The notes under the pieces are model-generated. The model was not told the DNA's origin and did no database searches. It saw only the letters and a list, made by a program, of their open reading frames with translations. Shown here piece by piece: positions 25,551 to 35,780 of a stretch of DNA of 64,000 nt; within the stretch, counting starts at the first letter, position 1; each line of letters opens with the position of its first letter. The position numbers and the translations under genes were made by a program. Source of the DNA: Sulfitobacter sediminilitoris (GTDB taxonomy: Bacteria; Pseudomonadota; Alphaproteobacteria; Rhodobacterales; Rhodobacteraceae); assembly GCF_010667575.1 (NCBI RefSeq), contig NZ_JAABNT010000012.1, forward strand, positions 62,001 to 126,000, written 5' to 3'.

Positions 25551-27046
25551 GGTTTGGCTCCTCCCGAAGCTGATTGCAGGCTGTTCACTGTCTCCAGCAC
25601 GACCCGTTCGTCCCCTGCATCAAGCGCGCGTTTTTCGGCGGCATCGCGCAGGGTCTTGGCGGCGGAAATCCGGGTAAGAATCGGGTGGCTTGCCACGATC
25701 TCATCCAGTTTCGCCTGTGCGTCGGCATCCCAGGGGAAGTCACGACGTAATGGTGTAGGGGTTGCCGGCGTTGCATCCATCTCGGACGCCAGCGGCAGGA
25801 TGTGAAACAGCGCATCAAACAACCCGTTGCACACTTCCTGCACGATATACGTGGCACCCGCGTAGCCCATGAAAGGCGTGCCCGTCGCGCGCCGAATGGC
25901 AGCACCCGGGAAGCTGGCGGGAATGAACGTCGGCGCTGGCCCAAAACCCGATTTCATCTCGGCCAGATAAATTTTTTCATTTATCGACCCCATCAGGATC
26001 AGCGGGCGCTTGTCATGCACCATCGCGCGGACCTGATCGTTATCCGTCTTTTTCCCGCGCATGCGGGCCACCGCAAAGGCACAGGGCAGTCCCAGATCGT
26101 TTTCAAGGAAGTTCCGCACGCCGCGCGCGTAAGTCTCATTCGCCACAATCCCGAAGGACGCGGTGGCAAAGAAATCCTGCGTCACCGACCGCCACAAATC
26201 CCAGACCGGTTTGATCGTGGAATGTTTTTCCTGCTCGATGAACGGCTCGGGGTCCAGACCCAGCAGTTCACCCAGCTTGCGCAGGAATTTCGTGGTGCTG
26301 TCCACACCAACCGGCGCCTGCAGATAGGGCTTGTTCAGCACTTCACACAGGCCCCGTCCGAACTCGCGGTACATGCAGACATTCACATCCGCGTTCACAA
26401 GGTTTCGCATCTCGCCCACATGGCTGCCCAGTGGCATCACCATGTTAACCTCAGCGCCGATCCCTTCGACCAGTCGTCTAATCTCGTGCAGATCGGATGG
26501 CATGTTGAACGTGCCATACATCGGGCCCAGGATATTGACGCGCGGTGCGGCACCCTCTTCGCGCTTTTTCTCTGGCGGCATCCGCCCCTTGGTCATCCCG
26601 AATTCGGTAAAGATCCACGTCATCGCACGGTCTGCCGCTTCCCACTGATCTTCATCAATGGTGCGCGGGAGGAACCGCTGAATGTTCGTGCCTTGCGGTG
26701 TGACGCCACCACCGATCATCTCGGCAATGGACCCGGTCACGACAACGGCTGGCAACGCCGGATCAAGTGTTTCCCAGGCGCGCTTCATGGACTCTTCGGT
26801 CCCCGCGCCCATCTCGCCCTCACCCAGACCGGTGACGACAATCGGCAACTCATGTGGCGGCAGCGCGTCTGTGTAATGCAGCACGGAAGTCACCGGCAGG
26901 TTCTCGCAGCCCACGGGCCCGTCGATCACCACCTGCAAACCTTTGACAGCACAGAAGGCATAGATCGCCCCCCAATATCCGCCCGCGCGGTCGTGGTCTT
27001 GCACTAGCATGACGACACCTCCGCATTGCGGGAAAGGGATATGCAA
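25547..27046 (-). CDS. bchZ: Chlorophyllide a reductase subunit Z
   Basis: 499 residues, nitrogenase-like (NifK/BchB related). [21 protein letters not shown] near the N-terminus and [11 protein letters not shown] contain cluster-ligand cysteines. With BchY it forms the catalytic component that reduces the B ring of chlorophyllide a (EC 1.3.7.15), fed by BchX. It begins 10 bases after bchY and overlaps pufQ. Confidence 0.95.
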   Translation of the reverse strand: MHIPFPQCGGVVMLVQDHDRAGGYWGAIYAFCAVKGLQVVIDGPVGCENLPVTSVLHYTDALPPHELPIVVTGLGEGEMGAGTEESMKRAWETLDPALPAVVVTGSIAEMIGGGVTPQGTNIQRFLPRTIDEDQWEAADRAMTWIFTEFGMTKGRMPPEKKREEGAAPRVNILGPMYGTFNMPSDLHEIRRLVEGIGAEVNMVMPLGSHVGEMRNLVNADVNVCMYREFGRGLCEVLNKPYLQAPVGVDSTTKFLRKLGELLGLDPEPFIEQEKHSTIKPVWDLWRSVTQDFFATASFGIVANETYARGVRNFLENDLGLPCAFAVARMRGKKTDNDQVRAMVHDKRPLILMGSINEKIYLAEMKSGFGPAPTFIPASFPGAAIRRATGTPFMGYAGATYIVQEVCNGLFDALFHILPLASEMDATPATPTPLRRDFPWDADAQAKLDEIVASHPILTRISAAKTLRDAAEKRALDAGDERVVLETVNSLQSASGGAKP

Positions 27047-27056
27047 GCGAACCCGT

Positions 27057-28637
27057 TCATATCATTTGCGCCGCTTTGGCAGCGCGCGCCTGCTTCTCAA
27101 GCTTCTTCAGATTCTGCGCCCGGAACTGCGGCTGAAGGTTCGGGCTGCCTTCCCAGACACCGGCGGTGTCGTTGTGTCCCACGCCTTCGAAAAAGGCTTT
27201 CATCTTGCCCATCCGGTCCTTGTTGCCGATGGCCGCATTCACGACCTGCGCCAGAGACCCGGCACCCGCGACACCCATCAGGGGCCGCGCCGAAATCAGG
27301 TTGGTGAAGTACAGCGATGGTATCCCCAGCTCCTTGCCCTTCTGGACAACCGGCGTCGTGCCAATCGCCAGATCAGGCCGGATCGCCTCCATCGCCGCGC
27401 AATCATCTTCCAGTGACGCGCGATACTTGATCTTCACGCCCTTTGCCTCAAGCCATGCCGCATCATCCGCAGACCATGGCGTCTTGGGACAGGCGGTGCC
27501 CACATATGGCACATCCGCGCCGCTTTCGATCAACAGACGCGCGACCAGCAGTTCAGAGCCTTCATAGCCCGACAGCGTGATCGTGCCCTTGATCGGCGTG
27601 GCGGACAGCGCTGCTTTTATCGCAGGGAGGAAAGCATTCTGCGCCGCCGCCACCTCTTTTGCCGATACACCAAAGGCATCACCAATCGCGGCCAGCCAGC
27701 TTGCCGTGCCATCATGCCCCACAGGGGCAGAGCCGATAACTGGCCGCCCTGCGGCCTGAAATTCACGGACGCTGGCCGTGTAGAAAGGATGGATCGCCGC
27801 GGCCACACCGCAATCAAGGGCTGCGTACAACTCACGCCATTCGCGGCACGGCACCACAGGCCCCGCAGCCAGTCCCATGGGGGCCAGCATCGCACCGATC
27901 ATCATCGGGTCGGCCGGAAACATCTCGCCCAGCAGGCTGACTGTGGGTCGGTCCGATTTCCCACTTTCGGGCATTGCAACGGGACCTGCTTCAATCTCGC
28001 GCCGCGCGTAATTCAGCATCGCACCGGCCAGCACGTCCTTGGCCTCGGCGTGGGTCGGCACGCCAAAGCCCGGCACGTCGATACCCACCACACGCACGCC
28101 ATCAATCTCATCCGGCAACAACTGCAGCGGCACGCCCGACGCTGTCGGCACACACAGGTTCGTCACCACTATCGCGTCCAGCTTTTCGGGATCCGCAATG
28201 TCATGCACCGCTTCGCGGATGTCCTCGAACAGCTTGCCGGTCACCAATGTCTCTGAATTGAACGGCACATAGCCGACCGAGCGCCGCGCGCCATAGAAGT
28301 GTGACACGAAGGTCAGCCCGTAGACACAGCAGGCCGATCCCGACAGGATCGTCGCCGTTCGCTTCATCCGCAGACCCACGCGCAGCGACCCAAACGCCGG
28401 GCACATCGACTGTGGCTTGTCATGCGGTCCCTGCGGATAGTCCTTGGCGAATTGATCCAGCAACTCCGACTGACCTGCTGACCGCGCGGCCTCGGCCATG
28501 GTCGCGCCAGAGTGGCAGCCCAAACCGTCCTGCGACGTCGGAACATCATCCCCCGCCATCGGCGCATGGCTTGCCTCGTCGATCACCACCGACCCGGCGT
28601 CGTCATAGTCGACGTTATATCCGGTGCGATCAGACAT
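27057..28637 (-). CDS. bchY: Chlorophyllide a reductase subunit Y
   Basis: 526 residues from the ATG at 28637; longer readings run into bchX in another frame. Nitrogenase-like fold with Cys-containing stretches [24 protein letters not shown] and [11 protein letters not shown]. It partners BchZ. The start overlaps the bchX stop by eight bases. Confidence 0.95.
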   Translation of the reverse strand: MSDRTGYNVDYDDAGSVVIDEASHAPMAGDDVPTSQDGLGCHSGATMAEAARSAGQSELLDQFAKDYPQGPHDKPQSMCPAFGSLRVGLRMKRTATILSGSACCVYGLTFVSHFYGARRSVGYVPFNSETLVTGKLFEDIREAVHDIADPEKLDAIVVTNLCVPTASGVPLQLLPDEIDGVRVVGIDVPGFGVPTHAEAKDVLAGAMLNYARREIEAGPVAMPESGKSDRPTVSLLGEMFPADPMMIGAMLAPMGLAAGPVVPCREWRELYAALDCGVAAAIHPFYTASVREFQAAGRPVIGSAPVGHDGTASWLAAIGDAFGVSAKEVAAAQNAFLPAIKAALSATPIKGTITLSGYEGSELLVARLLIESGADVPYVGTACPKTPWSADDAAWLEAKGVKIKYRASLEDDCAAMEAIRPDLAIGTTPVVQKGKELGIPSLYFTNLISARPLMGVAGAGSLAQVVNAAIGNKDRMGKMKAFFEGVGHNDTAGVWEGSPNLQPQFRAQNLKKLEKQARAAKAAQMI

Positions 28638-29649
28638 CGTCGTAGACAACCTCCAGCGAAACCTTCGGTTTGGAATACTTGCCGCGCATGTCCGCATCCG
28701 TCGCGGGCTCAAGCACCACGTTGCCACCTGTCTCCGACGCATCGAACAAACCAAGCAGCCCATCCTGATCCAGCGGGTTCGGACGCACGGGCGGCGCGTC
28801 GGCCACTTCCATCCCGAGGTCCGCAAACAGCTGACCCCACTGGCTCTCCATGGTGCCGACAATCTGGTAATTGGCGGATTTCTTGCGCAGGTCGTCATCC
28901 TGCGGAATGGCCGCCAGCACCGGGATATCGACCGCTTCGGCAAAGGCTGCCGCCTCGCCTGAGCCATCGTCCTTGTTGATCACCAGCCCCGCGACACCGA
29001 CATTGCCGCCCAGCTTGCGGAAGTATTCGACCGCCGAGCAGACGTTGTTAGCGACGTAAAGCGATTGCAGGTCGTTCGACGCGACAAGAATGACTTTCTG
29101 CGCCATGTCCCGCGCGATCGGCAAACCGAAACCACCGCAGACCACGTCTCCCAGAAAATCAAGCAGTACATAATCAAAGTCCCAGTCGTGAAAGCCGAGC
29201 TTCTCGAGCAGTTCAAAGCCGTGGATGATCCCGCGCCCGCCGCAGCCGCGACCAACCTCCGGTCCGCCCAGCTCCATCGCGAACACACCGCCGCGCTTGA
29301 AGCACACATCGCCGATCTGCACTTCTTCACCGGCCAGCTTTTTCCGCGTTGAGGTCTCGATGATCGTGGGGCACGCCTTGCCCCCGAAGAGCAGCGAGGT
29401 TGTGTCCGACTTCGGATCACAGCCGATCAGCAGCACACGCTTGCCCTGCTCGGCCATCATGTGGCTGAGGTTGGCCAGCGTGAACGACTTGCCGATCCCG
29501 CCCTTGCCATAGATCGCGATGATCTGGGTCTTGGACTTTGGCTCATCAACAACGATGTCGGCGAAATCTTCGTTCGCCTCATCACGCAACCGCTGATCAA
29601 AATCCTTGATCGTGCCGCCATCTTTCAGATTGGGGATATCAAGTGTCAT
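28630..29649 (-). CDS. bchX: Chlorophyllide a reductase iron protein subunit X
   Basis: 339 residues, NifH-like ATPase. The P-loop is [10 protein letters not shown] (about residues 46-55), and Cys residues for the shared [4Fe-4S] cluster lie in GRGCGGRG and DVVCGGFG. It donates ATP-driven electrons to BchYZ. The ATG overlaps the bchC stop (ATGA). A paralogue of BchL at 57.3 kb. Confidence 0.96.
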   Translation of the reverse strand: MTLDIPNLKDGGTIKDFDQRLRDEANEDFADIVVDEPKSKTQIIAIYGKGGIGKSFTLANLSHMMAEQGKRVLLIGCDPKSDTTSLLFGGKACPTIIETSTRKKLAGEEVQIGDVCFKRGGVFAMELGGPEVGRGCGGRGIIHGFELLEKLGFHDWDFDYVLLDFLGDVVCGGFGLPIARDMAQKVILVASNDLQSLYVANNVCSAVEYFRKLGGNVGVAGLVINKDDGSGEAAAFAEAVDIPVLAAIPQDDDLRKKSANYQIVGTMESQWGQLFADLGMEVADAPPVRPNPLDQDGLLGLFDASETGGNVVLEPATDADMRGKYSKPKVSLEVVYDDV

Positions 29650-30587
29650 GCGTGACCTTTCCAGTCGAGAATCATTTTCAGGCAGTCGCCATCGGAGAAG
29701 GCCGTCTCATAGGCCGTCGTCGCATCCGCAGCTTTCGCGCGGTGCGTTATCAGGTTGCCAAGGCTCAGCGCCCCGCATTCCACCAGCGACCGGGTCGCCA
29801 TCAGGTCGTCGCGCGTCCACTCTGCCGCCACACGAAACCGCGCCTCTTTCATGAAGGCCGGCGGAAAGGCGAATTGGATGGGTGCCGCGTAAAAGCCCGC
29901 CAGCACGATTTCGCCACCCTTGATGATCCGACCGATCAGATCGCCCAGCACCTCAACGGAACCGGAGGCGTCGTAGACAGAAGCGTAGTCGCGGCGCGTA
30001 TCCGTATCCGGATGCAGCACCTCGTATCCTTCGGCACCGGAAGCGCGCGAAGGATCAATTTCCCAGACTGTCGGCGCAGGCGCACCAGCGGCAATCGTCA
30101 ACCGCGCCAGCAAGCGGCCCAGCACACCGTGACCCACGATCAGGTCCGGCACAGCCTTGCCCGGTCCCGCCATCGCATGACGCGCTGTTGCGGCCAGGGC
30201 CAGCAGGGCACCTTCTTCTTTCAATGCTGGATCAATGCGCGTCACGCGGTCGGCGTCAGAGACCAGCAAACTGGACGCACCGCCGAACAATCCGAACGCC
30301 CCGTCAAAACAATTAGCCCCTGGCACGAACACGCGGTCGCCCGGCTTGTATCCCGTGGCAGGCGCAGCCTCGACCACTTCACCGGCAGCCTCGTATCCCG
30401 GCACCAGCGGATAGCCCATGCCCGGAAAGGGCGGCATATCGCCGGTCCAAAGCAGCTTTTCGGTTCCTGTAGAAATCCCTGAATGGGTGACCTCAACAAC
30501 CAGATCGCCCTTGGACGGAGGGGTAACGCTCAACCGGTCGAGGCTCAGGTCACGTGGTCCGTTCAGTATGACGGCGGTTGTCTGCAA
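29646..30587 (-). CDS. bchC: 3-Hydroxyethyl bacteriochlorophyllide a dehydrogenase
   Basis: 313 residues, medium-chain dehydrogenase-like. The N-terminus [18 protein letters not shown] matches BchC, and [11 protein letters not shown] and [12 protein letters not shown] follow. The frame has no ATG there, so TTG at 30587, preceded by GGGGGAGACCA, is the probable start. It oxidises the 3-hydroxyethyl group to acetyl, the last ring modification of bacteriochlorophyllide a. It follows two PpsR-type sites. Confidence 0.92.
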   Translation of the reverse strand: MQTTAVILNGPRDLSLDRLSVTPPSKGDLVVEVTHSGISTGTEKLLWTGDMPPFPGMGYPLVPGYEAAGEVVEAAPATGYKPGDRVFVPGANCFDGAFGLFGGASSLLVSDADRVTRIDPALKEEGALLALAATARHAMAGPGKAVPDLIVGHGVLGRLLARLTIAAGAPAPTVWEIDPSRASGAEGYEVLHPDTDTRRDYASVYDASGSVEVLGDLIGRIIKGGEIVLAGFYAAPIQFAFPPAFMKEARFRVAAEWTRDDLMATRSLVECGALSLGNLITHRAKAADATTAYETAFSDGDCLKMILDWKGHA

Positions 30588-30660
30588 TGGTCTCCCCCTT
30601 GATCGTCTTTTTGACGGACTGATGCGCGTCAAGAGACTCACCAAACTGTCTATCTTATAG

Positions 30661-30704
30661 TGTAAGGTAAATCTGACACTTCCAGCTGTCAACTTAATTA
30701 GACA
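30661..30704 (-). promoter_or_regulatory. Tandem PpsR/CrtJ-type sites upstream of bchC
   Basis: TGTAAGGTAAATCTGACA (30661-30678) and TGTCAACTTAATTAGACA (30687-30704), eight bases apart, immediately after the crtF stop and about 75 bases before bchC. This is the classic position and spacing of CrtJ/PpsR sites at bchC in Rhodobacter. Confidence 0.8.
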
Positions 30705-30705
30705 T

Positions 30706-31836
30706 TCAAGTATTACCTTTCGTCGCAACAACACAGGCAGTGATAAAAGGCCGTCGTACAGCTGGCTGGGCAATGGTCTGAAACCCCGCCCCACGGCACA
30801 TCTGCGCAATCTCATCAGCACTGCGTGCTTTCCCGGTTCCCATCGCCAATGTGTAGATCGCGAAATAGGCATCACCCGCCCGCTGCGGCCGCGCCCCGCC
30901 GCTCATCGGCTCAGAGATAATCAATTGCCCGCCTTCGGGCAGCGCGTCATGCACCTTGGCCAAGAGCGCCGCGACCGTTTCATCCGTATGATCGTAAAGC
31001 ACACGCACCAGCGATATCGCGTCCGGACCCGCCGGCAGGGCATCTGTGCGAAACGAACCTGACGCAATCTCTGTCCGCGCGGCCAATCCCGCCTGCGCAA
31101 ATCGCGCTTCGGCATGTGGTGCGACAGCCGGCAAATCAAACAGCGTCAACTTGAGGTCTGGAAACCGCGCACCGACCTCGGCCAGAAACGCCCCCGTGCC
31201 GCCTCCGACATCCATCAGATGCCGCACGCCCTTCAGGCTGACCGCATCCAATGTATCATCCGCGACCAATAGCTGGCTCTGGGCCATCAGGTCGGAATAG
31301 GTCGCCGCGGTCTGTGGATCGACTTCACCGCCGAAGACATAAGGCCAGAAACCGGCAAGTTCCGGGTCGGTCTCACCGCGAAAGAAGGCGACCGGATCCG
31401 CCAGATCCCGGTACAACACATCATGATGGCGGATCATCGTCTGCAACCCCGGCACACCGACCAGCGCCGCACCGCGCTGGGTCAGGCCAACCCGCCCGCC
31501 GCGCTTCGACTTCAGCAAGCCAAGCGCAGTACCCGCTTTCAGCAGTACCGCCATCCGGTCCTCGGGCACGCCGCTCTTCGCCGCTAATGACCGTGACGTG
31601 GCAGGCCCCTCAATCAAAGCCTGCGGTATCTCCAACTGAACCAGCGCCAACAGCACCTGGCTATGGCAAAACCCGGCCAGCAGATCAAAAAGCGCCTCTC
31701 CCTCGCGCCGCACCAGACGGCGGGTCAACGGAAACCGTGCGGCCCATTTCTGAAATCCACGCCGGGCAATGATATTTGCAAAGGAAGGCAGCCGCGACCG
31801 TCCGGCGGACGGCATGGGTGCCGGGACATCCGCCAT
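30706..31836 (-). CDS. crtF: Hydroxyneurosporene O-methyltransferase
   Basis: 376 residues from the ATG at 31836, which overlaps the crtE stop by one base (TAATG). SAM-dependent methyltransferase: [20 protein letters not shown] is motif I, and LTLFDLPAV follows. It methylates the C-1 hydroxyl in the spheroidene pathway. An in-frame Met 36 bases upstream lies inside crtE and is less likely. Confidence 0.94.
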   Translation of the reverse strand: MADVPAPMPSAGRSRLPSFANIIARRGFQKWAARFPLTRRLVRREGEALFDLLAGFCHSQVLLALVQLEIPQALIEGPATSRSLAAKSGVPEDRMAVLLKAGTALGLLKSKRGGRVGLTQRGAALVGVPGLQTMIRHHDVLYRDLADPVAFFRGETDPELAGFWPYVFGGEVDPQTAATYSDLMAQSQLLVADDTLDAVSLKGVRHLMDVGGGTGAFLAEVGARFPDLKLTLFDLPAVAPHAEARFAQAGLAARTEIASGSFRTDALPAGPDAISLVRVLYDHTDETVAALLAKVHDALPEGGQLIISEPMSGGARPQRAGDAYFAIYTLAMGTGKARSADEIAQMCRGAGFQTIAQPAVRRPFITACVVATKGNT

Positions 31837-32720
31837 TATTCGCCGGGTGTCATCTGTTGGCTGGCGCGCCACTTGATCGGGGTCAGCACCTCGGCCTGCG
31901 CGGTGACCAGCTTGGCCAGCATCGCCTCACCGGGGCATTTCGGGATTGATGCAATCGCGCCCGTCAGGATCTCGCGCATATGCCCAATCGCGCCCTCGAT
32001 CCCGAACTCCGTCACCGCGTTGGGCCGCCCGTGCAGATCGTCCTGCCCTACGGGTTTGCCCAATGTCTCTTCATCATACAGCGCGTCGCGCAGATCATCC
32101 GCGACCTGAAACGCCTCACCAATACGCGCGCCCAGCTCTTCCCAGGGCTCCGCATCTTCGCCAGCCGCCACCGCACCCATCTGCGTGGCCGCCATGAACA
32201 GCGCCCCGGTCTTCGCGCGGTGATAGGCGCGCAGATCGACTTCCGTCTCGCTCTCCCAACCCTGCCCCGCACAGATACCATTGGGCATCCCCGTCCGGTT
32301 GCCAAGGATCAACATCAATTGCACCGCCTGCGCCGGGTCATGAACCGCCGCGCGCGCAAGCACCTCAAAGGCCATCACGATCAGGCTGTCGCCCGTCAGA
32401 ACCGCAAGCGGTTCACCAAAGGCCTTGTGTACAGCCGGTTTTCCGCGCCGGGTATCGGCATCGTCAAAACAGGGAAGATCGTCATGCACCAGAGAGGCAC
32501 AATGAATAAGCTCAAGCGCCGCCGCCGCCGCGTTGGTCAGGTCCGGCGTCCGGTCCCCGCAGGCGGCAGCCACCGACATCAGAATCGACGGCCTGATACG
32601 CGCCCCACCCGGCGTCACAGTATAATGCAGGGCCGACGCCAACTTGGCTGGCGAAGGCCTGGCCTGTCCCTGATGAATGGCACGGGTGATGGCGGTATCA
32701 ATACGGGCGGCGAAATCCAT
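31836..32720 (-). CDS. crtE: Geranylgeranyl diphosphate synthase
   Basis: 294 residues from the ATG at 32720 (GGAGAGTCGC upstream). The first Asp-rich motif DDLPCFDDADTRRG and the second DDLRD (VADDLRDALYDEE) are those of trans-prenyl diphosphate synthases. It supplies GGPP for carotenoids and the bacteriochlorophyll tail. It is the first gene of the crtEF-bchCXYZ-puf superoperon and divergent from crtD. Confidence 0.95.
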   Translation of the reverse strand: MDFAARIDTAITRAIHQGQARPSPAKLASALHYTVTPGGARIRPSILMSVAAACGDRTPDLTNAAAAALELIHCASLVHDDLPCFDDADTRRGKPAVHKAFGEPLAVLTGDSLIVMAFEVLARAAVHDPAQAVQLMLILGNRTGMPNGICAGQGWESETEVDLRAYHRAKTGALFMAATQMGAVAAGEDAEPWEELGARIGEAFQVADDLRDALYDEETLGKPVGQDDLHGRPNAVTEFGIEGAIGHMREILTGAIASIPKCPGEAMLAKLVTAQAEVLTPIKWRASQQMTPGE

Positions 32721-32742
32721 GCGACTCTCCTTTAGCGTCACA

Positions 32743-32785
32743 TGTAGTGTATTGATGACAGTCCATGTGTCAACTAAAGTAGACA
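32743..32785. promoter_or_regulatory. Tandem PpsR/CrtJ-type sites between crtE and crtD
   Basis: TGTAGTGTATTGATGACA (32743-32760) and TGTCAACTAAAGTAGACA (32768-32785), seven bases apart, in the 92-base divergent promoter region. Both operons are probably controlled together. Confidence 0.8.
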
Positions 32786-32812
32786 TATGGAATCTATCGC
32801 TGCCTTTCCGGC

Positions 32813-34387
32813 ATGACAGGACGCCCCCCACATATCGCCATCATTGGTGCGGGGATTGGCGGGCTCGCGTCCGCGCTTCGGCTTGCCCATGCCGGCGCGC
32901 GCGTAACCGTATTTGAACGTCACGCCCACCCTGGCGGCAAAATGCGCACCACCCCATCACGGGCTGGTCCCGTTGACGCCGGTCCCACCGTGCTGACGAT
33001 GAAGCATGTCTTCGAAAAATTATTCGACGACACCGGCAGCGCACTGTCCAATCATGTCACCCTCAAACAAGAAGACATCCTCGCCCGACACTTCTGGCCC
33101 GACGGCACCACACTTGACCTGATGGCAAACCCGACCGCCAGCATCGAAAACGTCAGCGCTGCGTTCGGCCCCAAGATCGCTGACGAATTCAGCGCCTTCA
33201 GCAAACGCGCAGCGATGCTCTTTGATGCCTTTGACGCGCCCATGATGCAAACCGCCGCACCGTCACTGCACGCCCTCAGCGCAACAGTCCTGCGCAATCC
33301 GCGCCTCATCCCGAAAATGGACCCGCTCCGGACCCTTTCACGCAGCTTGTCTGCACAGTTCTCCGAACCCAAGCTCGCCCAGCTTTTTGGCCGCTACGCC
33401 ACCTACGTGGGCGGCATCCCCGACGCCTCGCCAGCGCTGCTCAGCTTGATCTGGCACGCAGAAAGCCAGGGTGTCTGGCATGTCGAGGGCGGCATGCACA
33501 AACTTGCACAGGCCATCGCCGCCCGCGCCACCGATCTGGGTGCCCGGTTCCACTACAATGCACATGTCCACCGGATTGAGATGCAAAATGGCAAACCCTC
33601 TGCCATCGAAACCGAAACTGGCCGCATCCCCATTGATGCCGTTCTGTTCAACGGCGACCCGCGTGCATTGTACACCGGCCTGCTCGGCAACAAATCCCGT
33701 ACGGCTGTCACCTCTGACGCAACTGAACGTCGCAGCCTCTCGGCCTATGTCCACAGCTTCGCAGCCATCGCCGAAGGCGCTGACCTTGCAGGTCACAACG
33801 TCTTTTTCTGCACCAATCCGAACGATGAATTCAGCGCTCTTGCCAAGGGCCAGATGCCCCGTGACGCGACGCTCTACATCTGCGCACAGGACCGTTTCGG
33901 CGGCGCCACCCCCGATGGTCCCGAACGGTTCGAGATCATCATGAACGCCCCCCCTGCCCCAGATAGCAGCACACTTTCCCCGGAGGACCAAGAAAGATGT
34001 CATTCAGCGACCCTGCAACGCCTGGCCCGCTTCGGTCTTCACTTCACACCGCGCCCGCAGGCAGGCAGCCTGACGATGCCGGAACACTTCGCCGCGATGT
34101 TCCCGGCCAGCAACGGCTCTCTTTACGGGCGATCCCCACATGGGATGATGGCCGCGTTCCAGCGCCCAACGGTCCGCAGCAAGATACCGGGGCTCTATCT
34201 GGTGGGCGGCGGCGTGCATCCGGGGGCGGGCACCCCGATGGCGACACTTTGCGCAGCCCACGCGGCCGAGGCGATCACGCAAGACCTTTCTTTGACCTCG
34301 ACGTCCCAGCAGGCGGATACGCATGGTGGTACATCGACGGTGTCTCAGACGATGGCAAACGCGCCGTCTCCGTCATCGGCTTCATAG
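32813..34387 (+). CDS. crtD: Methoxyneurosporene (hydroxyneurosporene) 3,4-desaturase
   Basis: 524 residues, CrtI-like FAD oxidoreductase. N-terminal IAIIGAGIGGLASALRLAHAG, then PGGKMRTTPS, and C-terminal GLYLVGGGVHPGAGTPMA. It introduces the 3,4 double bond in the spheroidene pathway. The ATG overlaps the TGA of a nine-codon upstream reading frame (32787-32816), and no strong Shine-Dalgarno is visible. It overlaps crtC. Confidence 0.93.
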   Translation: MTGRPPHIAIIGAGIGGLASALRLAHAGARVTVFERHAHPGGKMRTTPSRAGPVDAGPTVLTMKHVFEKLFDDTGSALSNHVTLKQEDILARHFWPDGTTLDLMANPTASIENVSAAFGPKIADEFSAFSKRAAMLFDAFDAPMMQTAAPSLHALSATVLRNPRLIPKMDPLRTLSRSLSAQFSEPKLAQLFGRYATYVGGIPDASPALLSLIWHAESQGVWHVEGGMHKLAQAIAARATDLGARFHYNAHVHRIEMQNGKPSAIETETGRIPIDAVLFNGDPRALYTGLLGNKSRTAVTSDATERRSLSAYVHSFAAIAEGADLAGHNVFFCTNPNDEFSALAKGQMPRDATLYICAQDRFGGATPDGPERFEIIMNAPPAPDSSTLSPEDQERCHSATLQRLARFGLHFTPRPQAGSLTMPEHFAAMFPASNGSLYGRSPHGMMAAFQRPTVRSKIPGLYLVGGGVHPGAGTPMATLCAAHAAEAITQDLSLTSTSQQADTHGGTSTVSQTMANAPSPSSAS

Positions 34388-35211
34388 GGTCGGTCTTTTC
34401 TCCGTGGTTCCACTGGTCGGGACGCCACACGCCTGCCAACCACTGCTGCATCAACGTGGCCACCTACGGCCCCGGTGGCCGCTTTGCCATGACGGATCGC
34501 GGCACATCCGCGCTACGCACCTCGCCCGATCAATTCGCCGTCGGCCCCTCCTCAATGACATGGACGGGCGACCAACTGGTGATCGACATCAACGAGGTTT
34601 CCTCCCTACCGCTGATCTCCCGCATGCGCGGTCGGATCACCCTAACCCCATCGGCGATCACAAATGTCGAACTGCCGCTCACTCCTGACGGGGCTCACAT
34701 CTGGCGCCCCTTTGCGCCCGTCAGTGACATCACCGTCGATCTTGAGGCCAAGGGCTGGCAATTCAACGGTCACGGCTATTTCGACAGCAACTTTGGCATC
34801 CGCCCGCTGGAACATGATTTCAGCTATTGGACATGGGGCCGCTACCCCACGCAGGCCGGCGCCACGTGCTTTTACGATGCCACCCGCCGCGACGGCACAT
34901 CGCTGGAGGCTGCTGTTGCCTTCTCGGACACAGGCGCTGCCGAAATCGTCTCCGCTCCGCCGCGCACGCCGTTCAAACGCACCCTATGGGCGCTACGGCG
35001 CGAAACCCGTGCAGACCCCGGCGTCATACCCCGCCAGACCAAGGCAATGCTTGACGCCCCCTTTTATTCCCGCGCTGTGGTGGAAACCCAGATCAACGGC
35101 GAAAGAACCCAGGGCGTTCACGAGGCACTCGACCTTAACCGGTATGCCAACCCTTTGCTAAAGCCCATGCTCGCCGTCCGCGTCCCACGACGCGCCAAAT
35201 GGACTTTCTGA
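34249..35211 (+). CDS. crtC: Acyclic carotenoid 1,2-hydratase (hydroxyneurosporene synthase)
   Basis: Recognised by FDLDVPAGGYAWWYIDG and SVIGFIGSVFSPWFHWSG near the N-terminus and by the length of ~320 residues. It hydrates the C-1,2 double bond of neurosporene. The homologous region starts around 34290, but no ATG lies near it. A TTG at 34249 is the closest in-frame start, giving a ~139-base overlap with crtD; an ATG at 33997 would add 84 residues of non-homologous sequence read over crtD. The exact start is uncertain. Confidence 0.85.
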   Translation: MRSPRGRGDHARPFFDLDVPAGGYAWWYIDGVSDDGKRAVSVIGFIGSVFSPWFHWSGRHTPANHCCINVATYGPGGRFAMTDRGTSALRTSPDQFAVGPSSMTWTGDQLVIDINEVSSLPLISRMRGRITLTPSAITNVELPLTPDGAHIWRPFAPVSDITVDLEAKGWQFNGHGYFDSNFGIRPLEHDFSYWTWGRYPTQAGATCFYDATRRDGTSLEAAVAFSDTGAAEIVSAPPRTPFKRTLWALRRETRADPGVIPRQTKAMLDAPFYSRAVVETQINGERTQGVHEALDLNRYANPLLKPMLAVRVPRRAKWTF

Positions 35212-35256
35212 AAGTACTGGAAGCAGCGCGCTACGCACCGAAAGCGTTTACCGTGG

Positions 35257-35274
35257 GGCGGGGCATACCCCGCC
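35257..35274. terminator. Hairpin between convergent crtC and tspO
   Basis: GGCGGGG-CATA-CCCCGCC, extended by GTGG/CCAC with a bulge. Located in the 70-base gap between convergent genes, so probably a shared terminator. Confidence 0.65.
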
Positions 35275-35281
35275 ACCGCGA

Positions 35282-35761
35282 TCACAAATCAGCAGGCACA
35301 ATCGGGTCCACACCGGGGTTCAGCCGCCAAACCGTCGCATTCAAAGCGGCCGCAACCGTGACCCACGCCAGATATGGCAGGAACGCCAGCCCGGCCCAGA
35401 AATCCAGCTGAAAATTGAACCAGACGCAGCCCGCGACCGACAGCCACAGCGGCGCCATCACCAGCAATGCCCCCTTCATCCGCCGCAGCCCGAAAAAGAT
35501 CGGCGTCCACAGGGTTGAGAACGCCGCCTGCGACGCCCAGAACGCCATCGCATAGGCATTGCCCTCCAGCACTGCCACCCGCGCCCCGGCGAAAGAGATC
35601 AGCAAATAGATCGTCGTCCACGCAACGGGGAATGCCCAGTCAGGCGGGGTCCAGCTTGGCTTGTTCAGCGAATCGTACCAGCGCCCCGGCTGAAACACCG
35701 CACCCGTCGCCCCCGCGGCACAGCAGGCCAGCAAAAAGATACCAAAAAGATAAAGATCCAT
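35282..35761 (-). CDS. tspO: TspO/MBR-family tryptophan-rich sensory protein
   Basis: 159 residues and five membrane segments with KPSWTPPDWAFPVAWTTIYL, the TspO signature. The start at 35761 has AGGAAGAGG upstream. In R. sphaeroides TspO (formerly CrtK) is an outer-membrane tetrapyrrole-binding regulator that dampens photopigment gene expression under oxygen. It lies 19 bases after crtB, in operon crtI-crtB-tspO. Confidence 0.93.
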   Translation of the reverse strand: MDLYLFGIFLLACCAAGATGAVFQPGRWYDSLNKPSWTPPDWAFPVAWTTIYLLISFAGARVAVLEGNAYAMAFWASQAAFSTLWTPIFFGLRRMKGALLVMAPLWLSVAGCVWFNFQLDFWAGLAFLPYLAWVTVAAALNATVWRLNPGVDPIVPADL

Positions 35762-35780
35762 GACCTCTTCCTTTCGCGGC

